Shown here one piece after another: positions 57,675 to 64,000 of a DNA stretch of 64,000 nt; positions within the stretch are counted from its first letter, which is position 1, and each line of letters opens with the position of its first letter. The DNA is taken from positions 1 to 64,000 of the forward strand of contig JAIESR010000081.1 of assembly GCA_019745775.1 (NCBI GenBank). The letters are read 5' to 3'. A model generated the notes under the pieces. It saw only the letters and a program-made list of their open reading frames with translations, had not been told where the DNA came from and did no database searches. The translations under genes and the position numbers were made by a program. The stretch comes from Xanthobacteraceae bacterium. GTDB lineage: Bacteria > Pseudomonadota > Alphaproteobacteria > Rhizobiales > Xanthobacteraceae.

Positions 57675-59336
57675 ATGCGGCTCGCAGCGGCACTGCGTCT
57701 TGCTTTTCTATCACTTGCCCCATCGCTCCTTCCCCTCGACACCGCCAACGCCCAGAACGCCGTCGCCCTGACCGGCCAGGTCACGTCGACCGAGGAAGGC
57801 GCGATGGAAGGCGTTCTGGTCAACGCCAGGAAGGGCACCATCACGATCACGGTGGTGAGCGATGCGCAGGGCCGCTACAGCTTCCCCGCCAGCAAGCTTG
57901 CGCCCGGCCAGTACGCGCTGAGCATCCGCGCGATCGGCTACGACTTGGACAATTCCAAGACCGTCGAAGTCGGGCCGCGGACCACCACTCACAATCTGAC
58001 GCTCAAGAAGACCGAAGACCTTGCCGCGCAGATGTCGAACGGCGAGTGGCTGCACAGCGTCCCCGGCACCGATCAGCAGAAGGGATTGCTGCTGAGCTGT
58101 GTCGGTTGCCACACGCTGGAGCGCTTCATGCGCTCGTCGCATGATTCCAAGACGCTGATGGAAATCACGCTGCCGCGCATGCAGGGCTATGTGAACCAGA
58201 GCATCCCGCAGAACCCACAGCTGCGCCGCGGCGCGCGGCTGATGGAGGAGCGGGGCGATCAGCGGGTTCAGGTCTTCCGTAACGTCGCCGAGTTTCTCGG
58301 CACTATCAATCTCAGCGGCGGCAAGTCGACCTGGGCATTCGATCTCAAGCGCCTGCCGCGCCCGAAGGGCCGTGCGACGCAGGTGATCTACACCGAATAT
58401 GATCTTCCGCGCGACACCATCTCGCCGCATGATGTCGTGCTCGATAAGGACGGCATCGCCTGGTACTCGAGCTTCGGCGAGCAATTCTTCGGCCGGCTCG
58501 ACCCGAAGACCGGCGCGGTCAAGGAATATGCGATGCCGCTGCACAAGCCGGACTTCCCGAGGGGCTCGCTCGGTCTGCGCGCCGACCGGGCCGGCAACTG
58601 GTGGCTCGGCAACATGTACCAGGCCGCGATCGTCAAGTTCGATCCGAAGACCGAGCGGTTCACCGCCTGGCCGATGCCGCCGGAATACAACATCGACGCT
58701 TCGCAGGTGAACATGGTGCGGCCGGAAAGCTCGCACGTGGACGGCAAGGTGTGGTCGCAGAACAACGGCTTCGCCGCTGTCCATCGTCTCGACCTTTCTA
58801 CCGGCAAGATCGAGACCTACGAGCCGTTCAAGACGTCGAAGGTGCCGCACAACATCTATGACGTCATTCCGGACTCGCAGAACAACGTCTACTTCACCGA
58901 CTTCCGCAACTTCCACATCGGCCGGATCGACGCCAAGACCGGCGAGGTGAAGCTCTATGCGGCGCTGACCCCGCGGTCGGCGCCGCGTCGCGGCTACATG
59001 GATGAGCAGGACCGGCTCTGGTTCGGCATGTACCGGGCCGACCGCGTCGGCCTGTTCAACACGCGCACCGAGACGTTCAAGGAATGGCTGATGCCGACCA
59101 AGTGGGCGTCGCCCTATGACGTCGTGCTCGACCGCAATGAGGAGTTGTGGACCGGCTCGATGATCACCGACCAGGTCACGCGGCTCAATACCAAGACCGA
59201 TGAGATGGTCGAATACCTGTTGCCGCGCACCACCAATATCCGGCGCGTCTATGTCGACAACACCACCAACCCGGTGACGTTCTGGGTGGGGTCGAACCAT
59301 GGCGCCTCGATAATCAAACTTGAACCGCTCGACTAA
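57675..59336 (+). CDS. Secreted CxxCH protein with carboxypeptidase-regulatory-like and Vgb-like propeller domains
   Basis: The 553-residue product has a signal peptide ending near ANAQ (residue 27). A carboxypeptidase regulatory-like beta-sandwich follows at about 30-110 ('VALTGQVTSTEEGAMEGVLV', 'SDAQGRYSFPASKLAPGQYA'). A short helical region holds CVGCH at 142-146, a c-type haem-attachment motif. A streptogramin-lyase-like beta-propeller fills about 230-553 ('HDVVLDKDGIAWYSS', 'SPYDVVLDRNEELWTGS', 'TNIRRVYVDN'). The haem motif suggests an electron-transfer or redox-sensing function in the periplasm, though haem binding is inferred. The next gene, 18 bases on, encodes a paralogue, so the two form an operon. 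Confidence 0.82.
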   Translation: MRLAAALRLAFLSLAPSLLPLDTANAQNAVALTGQVTSTEEGAMEGVLVNARKGTITITVVSDAQGRYSFPASKLAPGQYALSIRAIGYDLDNSKTVEVGPRTTTHNLTLKKTEDLAAQMSNGEWLHSVPGTDQQKGLLLSCVGCHTLERFMRSSHDSKTLMEITLPRMQGYVNQSIPQNPQLRRGARLMEERGDQRVQVFRNVAEFLGTINLSGGKSTWAFDLKRLPRPKGRATQVIYTEYDLPRDTISPHDVVLDKDGIAWYSSFGEQFFGRLDPKTGAVKEYAMPLHKPDFPRGSLGLRADRAGNWWLGNMYQAAIVKFDPKTERFTAWPMPPEYNIDASQVNMVRPESSHVDGKVWSQNNGFAAVHRLDLSTGKIETYEPFKTSKVPHNIYDVIPDSQNNVYFTDFRNFHIGRIDAKTGEVKLYAALTPRSAPRRGYMDEQDRLWFGMYRADRVGLFNTRTETFKEWLMPTKWASPYDVVLDRNEELWTGSMITDQVTRLNTKTDEMVEYLLPRTTNIRRVYVDNTTNPVTFWVGSNHGASIIKLEPLD

Positions 59337-59354
59337 CTCAGGGGAGACCACGCC

Positions 59355-61016
59355 ATGCGCATCCCAGCGGCACTGCTTGTCGCGTTCACGCTTTTTGTTG
59401 CGTTCGCGCTCGAACCCGGCAAGCCGCAGGCGCAATCCGCCGTGGCCTTGAGCGGCCAGGTCACCTCCGCCGAAGAAGGCGCGATGGAGGGCGTGGTCGT
59501 CAGCGCTAGGCGCGACGGCTCGACCATCACCATCAGCGTCGTGACCGACGCGCAGGGCCGCTATGCGTTCCCGGCGTCGCGGCTCGAGCCCGGCAAGTAC
59601 GCGCTGAAGCTGCGGGCCTCGGGCTTCCAGCTTCCCGGTGCGCCGACCGCGCAAGTCAGCGCCGGGCAGGAGGCCAAGGCCGATCTCAAGATGAGCAAGC
59701 TGCGCAGCCTGTCGGCGCATCTCACCAATGCCGAGTGGATGCACAGCATGCCCGGCACCGAGCAGCAAAAGAAGTTCCTGCTCAACTGCATCGGCTGCCA
59801 CACCCTCGAACGCATCATGAAGTCGTCCTACGACGCCGAGGGCATGACCGACGTCATCAACCGGATGGCGACCTATTACCCCGGCACCACGCCGCTGCGT
59901 CCGCAGCGCCTCGCCGGCAACTTCCAGCGCATGCGCGACCGCGGCAACGTGAAGCCGATCGTGGATTGGCTGGAGACGATCAACCTGAGTCGGCAGGACA
60001 CCTGGCAGTTCCCGCTCAAGACGCTGCCGCGACCGACCGGCAAATCGACGAAGGTGATCTTCACCGAATACGATCTGCCGGAGGCGCATATCCAGCCGCA
60101 CGACGTGATCATGGATAGCAAAGGCAACGTCTGGTACTCGGACTTCGGCCAGATGTTCCTCGGCAAAATGGACGCGGTCACCGGCAAGGTGACGCAGTAC
60201 CCGATCCCGATCACCAAGCCCGGCTGGCCGCTCGGCTCGCTCGATCTCGAGATCGACCGCGACGACAACATCTGGCTCGGCATGATGTACCAGGCCTCGA
60301 TCGCGCGCTTCGACCAGAAGACCGAGACCTTCAAGATGTATTCGATCCCGAAGGAATGGGATTCGGAAGGTGCGCAGTTCGGCCATCTGGCCGTGAACGG
60401 CACCCATGTCGACGGCAAGGTGTGGGTGAAGAACTCGGACGGCACCAAGATCTACCGGCTCGATCTCGCGACCGAGAAGTGGGAAGACCTTGGCGCGCCG
60501 AGCGATCCGCGCACCAAGCGGCGCATCGGCACCTACGGCATCCATGCCGACACCGCCACCAACGACGCATACCTGCTCGACTTCGCGGCCGGCAACATCG
60601 TCAAGATCGACGCCAAGACCAGGGTGACCACGGTCTACCTGACGCCGTCGCCGAACTCGACGCCCCGCCGCGGCCGCGTCGACGGCGAAGGCCGCGTCTG
60701 GTTCGCCGAGTACCGGGCCGACCGCATCGGCATGCTCGACCCGAAGACGGCGCAGATCGTCGAGTGGAAGGTGCCGACGGAGTGGAGCGCGCCGTATGAC
60801 GCGGTGTTCAGCCGGCATGGCCACGCCTGGACCGGCTCGATGGTCACCGACCGGGTCGCGCGGCTCGACGTCGAGACCGGGCAGGTGACCGAGTACACGC
60901 TGCCGCGTCCGACCAATATCCGCCGCGTCTTCGTCGACGACCGCAGCAACCCCGGCCATCTGTGGATCGGCAGCAATCACGGCGGATCGATCGTCAAGGT
61001 CGAGCCGCTGGATTGA
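59355..61016 (+). CDS. Second secreted CxxCH protein with Vgb-like propeller (paralogue)
   Basis: The 553-residue product has the same layout as its upstream neighbour: signal peptide to about residue 27, regulatory-like beta-sandwich ('VALSGQVTSAEEGAMEGVVV'), CIGCH at 145-149 and a streptogramin-lyase-like propeller to the C-terminus ('WSAPYDAVFSRHGHAWTGS', 'PTNIRRVFVDD'). Identity to the neighbour is visible throughout but clearly incomplete, so this is an old tandem duplication with room for different functions. GGGGAG eight bases before the ATG fixes the start. It is 18 bases from the upstream gene. Confidence 0.82.
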   Translation: MRIPAALLVAFTLFVAFALEPGKPQAQSAVALSGQVTSAEEGAMEGVVVSARRDGSTITISVVTDAQGRYAFPASRLEPGKYALKLRASGFQLPGAPTAQVSAGQEAKADLKMSKLRSLSAHLTNAEWMHSMPGTEQQKKFLLNCIGCHTLERIMKSSYDAEGMTDVINRMATYYPGTTPLRPQRLAGNFQRMRDRGNVKPIVDWLETINLSRQDTWQFPLKTLPRPTGKSTKVIFTEYDLPEAHIQPHDVIMDSKGNVWYSDFGQMFLGKMDAVTGKVTQYPIPITKPGWPLGSLDLEIDRDDNIWLGMMYQASIARFDQKTETFKMYSIPKEWDSEGAQFGHLAVNGTHVDGKVWVKNSDGTKIYRLDLATEKWEDLGAPSDPRTKRRIGTYGIHADTATNDAYLLDFAAGNIVKIDAKTRVTTVYLTPSPNSTPRRGRVDGEGRVWFAEYRADRIGMLDPKTAQIVEWKVPTEWSAPYDAVFSRHGHAWTGSMVTDRVARLDVETGQVTEYTLPRPTNIRRVFVDDRSNPGHLWIGSNHGGSIVKVEPLD

Positions 61017-61038
61017 CGATCGCTAACCGTTGTTCCGC

Positions 61039-61130
61039 CCTCATCCTGAGGGCCCGCGAAGCGGGCGTCTCGAAGGATGGGGGCGGCCCCATGCTCCGAG
61101 ACGGCGCTTGCGCGCCTCCTCAGCATGTGG
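61039..61130. repeat. Palindromic intergenic element of about 90 bases
   Basis: The left arm, CTCATCCTGAGG with CGTCTCGAAGGATGGGG, faces a right arm with CCCCATGCTCCGAGACG and CCTCAGCATG. The two arms pair over most of their length. I recall this CTCATCCTGAGG...GTCTCGAAGGATG element as a dispersed repeat of Rhodopseudomonas and Bradyrhizobium relatives. It lies between the propeller genes. Confidence 0.8.
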
Positions 61131-61147
61131 GCCGGTCGGGGGCGCGC

Positions 61148-62227
61148 ATGTCTGTTCCGAAGCTATTGTTGCTTGCAACCGTCGCGCTGGCCTTCGCCGC
61201 GTCGGCCCCAATCCAAACGCAGGCCCAGGCCTTCAAGCAGGTCGCGCGCATCGACATCCCGGGCACGCCGATCGAGAACTACGGCGTGCTCGCGATCGAT
61301 CAGGCGACCGGGCTCGGCTATCTCGCCGACAAGGACAACAAAGCGGTCGTCGTGTTCGATACCAGGACCGACAAATACGTCACCCGCATTGGCGGCTTCG
61401 TCGGCCAGACGCGCAATGGCAACACGTCGGGTCCGAACGGCGTGGTGATCGTGCAGGGCGGCGCCGAGCTGTGGGTGAGCGACGGCGATTCAACCATCAA
61501 GGTGGTCGACCTCAAGACGAACGCGATCACGGCCACGTTCGCGACCGGCGGCAAGCTGCGCGCCAACGCCATGGCCTTTGATCCCAACCGTAGGATGGTG
61601 ATCGTCGCCAATTCCAACGACGAAGTCCCATTCTTCAGCCTGATCTCGGCCGAGCCCGGGAACAGAATCGTGGCAAACCTGCCGGTGCCGCAGTCGGCGG
61701 AGAACCTGGAGCGCTCCGCCTGGCATGCGCCAAGCGGCATGTTCTACACCGCGATCCCGGTGTCGAGCGCCGACAATAGCAAGGGCCTGCTGGCTCAGAC
61801 CGACCCGAAGAGCGGCGCCGTCGTCAAGCTGCACGCGCTCGAGCGTTGCCATCCGCATAGTCTTTCGATCGTGTCCGACACCACGATCTTCCTTGGTTGC
61901 AGCACGGCGCATGGCCCGAACCGCAAGCCCGGCGGCGACATGGCGGTGTTCGACATCGCGAGCGGCAAGATCGAGAGCTATGGCGCGGGCTGGGGCGGCA
62001 ATGGCGGCTCGACCGTCGATCTCAAGCGCGGGCAGTACTATCACGCCACCACCAGCGGCGCGCTGGTCGTGGTCGATGTCAAGACAAGGCAGCTCGTTGA
62101 GAAAGTGCCAACGGGAAAAGGCGCCCGTTCGCTCGGCGTCAATCTGGCGACCGGCAAGGTCTACGTCGCAACCACCGCCAAGGGCGGCCCGTGCGGCGGC
62201 TGTATCGTCGCGTTCGCGCAGGAATAG
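61148..62227 (+). CDS. Secreted YncE-like beta-propeller protein
   Basis: The 359-residue product has a signal peptide (LLLLATVALAFAASAPIQTQAQA) and a seven-bladed propeller pattern of YncE type: 'DQATGLGYLADKDNKAVVVFD' near 42, 'GGAELWVSDGDSTIKVVDLKT' near 95, 'ANAMAFDPNRRMVIVANSND' and 'GARSLGVNLATGKVYVAT' near the end. Two cysteines, 'GGPCGGCIVAFAQE', close the chain and may bind metal or form a disulfide. The ATG at 61148 gives the clean signal peptide. Longer starts read through the palindromic repeat. It follows the two CxxCH propeller genes in the same direction and may share their process. Confidence 0.8.
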   Translation: MSVPKLLLLATVALAFAASAPIQTQAQAFKQVARIDIPGTPIENYGVLAIDQATGLGYLADKDNKAVVVFDTRTDKYVTRIGGFVGQTRNGNTSGPNGVVIVQGGAELWVSDGDSTIKVVDLKTNAITATFATGGKLRANAMAFDPNRRMVIVANSNDEVPFFSLISAEPGNRIVANLPVPQSAENLERSAWHAPSGMFYTAIPVSSADNSKGLLAQTDPKSGAVVKLHALERCHPHSLSIVSDTTIFLGCSTAHGPNRKPGGDMAVFDIASGKIESYGAGWGGNGGSTVDLKRGQYYHATTSGALVVVDVKTRQLVEKVPTGKGARSLGVNLATGKVYVATTAKGGPCGGCIVAFAQE

Positions 62228-62233
62228 GATGTG

Positions 62234-62307
62234 TAGGGCGGATTAGCCCGCAGGGCGTAATCCGCCGCAAAGCCCGCCGGCGGATTACGCTTCGCTAATC
62301 CGCCCTA
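62234..62307. repeat. Palindromic intergenic element of 74 bases
   Basis: TAGGGCGGATTAGC (62234-62247) pairs with GCTAATCCGCCCTA (62294-62307). Inside, GTAATCCGCCG faces CGGCGGATTACG. It is a dispersed REP-like unit known from many alphaproteobacteria. It follows the stop of the YncE-like gene and may also end transcription. Confidence 0.85.
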
Positions 62308-62336
62308 CTGCGTTGCGCCAGGGACACGAAATCCCG

Positions 62337-63224
62337 TCAATTCCTCGCCGCCGACAGCCCCAAAATCTCGCGCGCGTCATTCGGCGTCGCCACCACGTCG
62401 CCGAGTTCCTGGATGATGCGGCCGGCCTTCTCGACCAGCGCGGCGTTGCTCGGCGCAAGCTTGCCCTTCTCGAGATAGAGATTGTCCTCGAGCCCGACCC
62501 GGACATGGCCGCCGAGAAGCACGGTCTGCGCCACCATCGGGAACTGATGCAGCGAGATGCCGAACGCAAACCACGGCGAGCCGGCGGGCAATAGGTTGCG
62601 CATATACATCATCGCCTCAGGCGTCGCCGGCTGGCCCCAGGAGATGCCGAGGCAGATCTGGAACATGCCCTGGCCCTTCACGTAGCCGGCGTCGAGGAAC
62701 TTCTTGGCGAGGAGGAGATGGCCGGTCTCGAACACTTCGAGCTCGGGCGTCACGCCGGCCTCTTTGATCGCGAGCGCCATGGTCTGGAGATGGGCGGGCG
62801 TGTTGATGAACACGCGGTTGCCCATATTCAGGCTGCCCATGTCGAGGCTGCAGATATCGGGCCGCAGCTCCTGGATATGGCGGACGCGATCCTGCGGCCC
62901 GCGCAGGGTCGACGCCGGGCCGGCCTTGGTGGGATCGTTGGGGTCGTGCTCGAAGCGCGCGCCCGGGCCGGTGGTGAGGTTGATCAGCACGTCGGTGCCG
63001 CTCGAACGGATGCGCTCGACCACCTCGCGATAAAGCGCGCCGTCCATGCTCGGCTTGGTGGTCTTGGGGTCGCGCACGTGAATGTGGACGACCGCCGCGC
63101 CGGCCTTGGCTGCGTCGACGCAGGAATTGGCGATCTGCTCCGGCGTCACCGGAACCGCCGGATTCTTCCCGGGCGAGTCGGCCGATCCGGTCACCGCGCA
63201 GGAAATGATCACCTTACGTTGCAT
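62337..63224 (-). CDS. BKACE-family (DUF849) beta-keto acid cleavage enzyme
   Basis: This 295-residue TIM-barrel enzyme should condense a beta-keto acid with acetyl-CoA and cleave it to acetoacetate and a CoA ester. It carries the metal-binding 'VVHIHVRDP' motif with His47 and His49, 'INLTTGPG' near 88 and 'SLDMGSLNMG' near 130. The substrate cannot be told. 3-Keto-5-aminohexanoate, as in lysine fermentation, is only one of many. The ATG at 63224 starts MQRKVIISCAVTG, as is usual, and the upstream GTG or ATG frame adds ten residues without support. It is divergent from nuoA. Confidence 0.9.
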   Translation of the reverse strand: MQRKVIISCAVTGSADSPGKNPAVPVTPEQIANSCVDAAKAGAAVVHIHVRDPKTTKPSMDGALYREVVERIRSSGTDVLINLTTGPGARFEHDPNDPTKAGPASTLRGPQDRVRHIQELRPDICSLDMGSLNMGNRVFINTPAHLQTMALAIKEAGVTPELEVFETGHLLLAKKFLDAGYVKGQGMFQICLGISWGQPATPEAMMYMRNLLPAGSPWFAFGISLHQFPMVAQTVLLGGHVRVGLEDNLYLEKGKLAPSNAALVEKAGRIIQELGDVVATPNDAREILGLSAARN

Positions 63225-63570
63225 GGCCGTCACACTCCCCGAGCCAAGGCACAAGTGCCAGGCGCGCTTCCGCGCGTCTTCGATGCGTCCACAAGCGCGT
63301 TCACGCGCGTCTTTGACTTTGACGCGCTATGGAACCCCAGCCAAAGGCCGCCCGCAAGCAGGCGCTGGACACCGCCTCTCAGTCAACCACAGGCCCGGTT
63401 CCGCCCGGCTTGCCTCGCATTGTGCACTGCGCTAAGCCAGCACAAATCCCGTTCTTGGAACGAATCCGAACTGTTTCAGGGGCGATTTGAGCCTGCGGCG
63501 CCGCGACCGGCGGCCGGGGTTCGAGGGCGGGTTTCCGATGGGGCGAGGGGCTTCGAGCTGAGGGTCGCCG
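63225..63570. other. Divergent region between the BKACE gene and the nuo operon
   Basis: This 346-base gap must hold the nuo operon promoter. It contains the inverted repeats GGCAC-AA-GTGCC (63248-63259) and GCGCGTC/GACGCGC (63305-63327, nine-base spacer), plus several GCGCGTC-type direct copies at 63260-63310. Two weak TTGGAAC/TTTCAG-like boxes lie near 63455-63480. No gene is supported. Confidence 0.5.
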
Positions 63571-63936
63571 ATGAGCGAGCTGCTACTTGATTACCTGCCC
63601 CTCGTGATCTTCATCGCGGTCGCGATGGTGGTCGGTGTCGCGCTTCTGGTGGTTCCGTTCCTGGTCGCCTACAAGCAGCCCGACCCTGAAAAACTCTCCG
63701 CCTACGAGTGCGGCTTCAACGCCTTCGACGACGCGCGCATGAAATTCGACGTGCGCTTCTATCTCGTCGCCATCCTGTTCATCATCTTCGACCTGGAAGT
63801 GAGCTTCCTGTTCCCGTGGGCGGTGGCGTTCGGCGAACTCGGGCTGTTCGGCTTCTGGTCGATGATGGTTTTCCTTGGCGTTCTCACCATCGGCTTCATA
63901 TATGAATGGCGGAAAGGAGCGCTCGAATGGGACTGA
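63571..63936 (+). CDS. nuoA: NADH-quinone oxidoreductase subunit A
   Basis: The 121-residue product is a membrane subunit of respiratory complex I. It has three membrane helices (about 9-31, 60-83 and 92-112) and the invariant segment '[28 protein letters not shown]', shown here by its ends AYECGF and DVRFYL, which forms part of the quinone-proton coupling loop. A conserved acidic residue pair follows in '[12 protein letters not shown]'. The length is normal. It is the first gene of the nuo operon, and its end overlaps the start of nuoB by ten bases. Confidence 0.97.
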   Translation: MSELLLDYLPLVIFIAVAMVVGVALLVVPFLVAYKQPDPEKLSAYECGFNAFDDARMKFDVRFYLVAILFIIFDLEVSFLFPWAVAFGELGLFGFWSMMVFLGVLTIGFIYEWRKGALEWD

Positions 63937-64000
63937 CGCCGCAGCGCTCCGCGGTCGTCGCACCGGCCGCCGCGGGCATTCTCGATCCTCGCACCGGCAA
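63927..64000 (+). CDS. nuoB: NADH-quinone oxidoreductase subunit B (5' part, cut by window end)
   Basis: The ATG at 63927, with AAAGGAG at 63913-63919 as ribosome site, opens a frame reading [14 protein letters not shown] and ending 'GILDPRTGK' at the window edge. This agrees with the typical N-terminus of alphaproteobacterial NuoB, where 'GILDPxTGKP' precedes the iron-sulfur domain. The catalytic part lies outside the window. The overlap with nuoA shows translational coupling. Confidence 0.9.
   Translation, partial: MGLTPQRSAVVAPAAAGILDPRTG

Noticed and set aside
57711-60980. A 1089-codon open frame antisense to the two propeller genes
   Set aside because: The sense strand carries clear domains and ribosome sites. 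The antisense product is compositionally biased, and the same holds for the frame antisense to lon (21039-23570).

Overview
The window looks like a chromosomal segment of a high-GC alphaproteobacterium of the Hyphomicrobiales, in the broad Bradyrhizobium / Rhodopseudomonas / Xanthobacteraceae neighbourhood. The evidence is the housekeeping order tig, clpP, clpX, lon, HU, tRNA-Val, tRNA-Asp, nuoA-nuoB; tRNA genes with encoded CCA; hopanoid-type genes; orphan tripartite tricarboxylate transporter receptors; and palindromic intergenic repeats of the kind common in those genera. No phage, insertion sequence, CRISPR array or rRNA was seen.

Layout. 1-7.5 kb: a substrate-binding-like protein, a membrane diguanylate cyclase, a translationally coupled ATP-grasp / DedA / HpnA-like set that converges on an hpnG-like nucleosidase, a long gene-poor gap, and a secreted GlcG/HbpS-type protein. 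7.5-12.2 kb: two small hypothetical genes, the nitrogen pair glnB-glnA, and nnr (NAD(P)HX repair). 12.2-27.1 kb: the protein quality-control backbone (tRNA-Leu, tig, clpP, clpX, lon, HU, tRNA-Val, tRNA-Asp). It is interrupted by accessory genes: a secreted lectin-like protein, two Bug receptors, a LysR regulator with a divergent flavin-binding protein, a Sel1-repeat protein, a Uma2 protein and a nu-class GST. A 72-residue stand-alone ClpX-type zinc finger is translationally coupled to clpP. 27.1-30.4 kb: small membrane and secreted proteins of unknown function.

30.7-55.8 kb is the most striking part. It holds a 4759-residue secreted repeat adhesin with an N-terminal retention-like module ending in a PAAG site, T1SS-143/DUF5801-type repeats, a von Willebrand A domain, RTX repeats and a type I C-terminus. 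Downstream on the opposite strand are a glycosyltransferase-like gene, a LapG-type calcium-dependent cysteine protease, and the three type I secretion components (HlyD-type adaptor, LssB/LapB-type ABC exporter, TolC-type channel). A second glycosyltransferase lies beyond. Together they make a LapA/LapBCE/LapG-like system for exporting, anchoring and releasing a giant surface protein. No LapD-like receptor is visible in the window.

55.8-64 kb: a small secreted protein, a double-receiver response regulator, and two tandem paralogues that join a carboxypeptidase-regulatory-like domain, a CxxCH haem motif and a streptogramin-lyase-like propeller. A YncE-like propeller, a BKACE (DUF849) enzyme, nuoA and the start of nuoB follow. 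The nuo genes probably resume the ancestral order after the tRNA-Asp gene, which would make 27.1-63.5 kb an accessory block set between conserved anchors.
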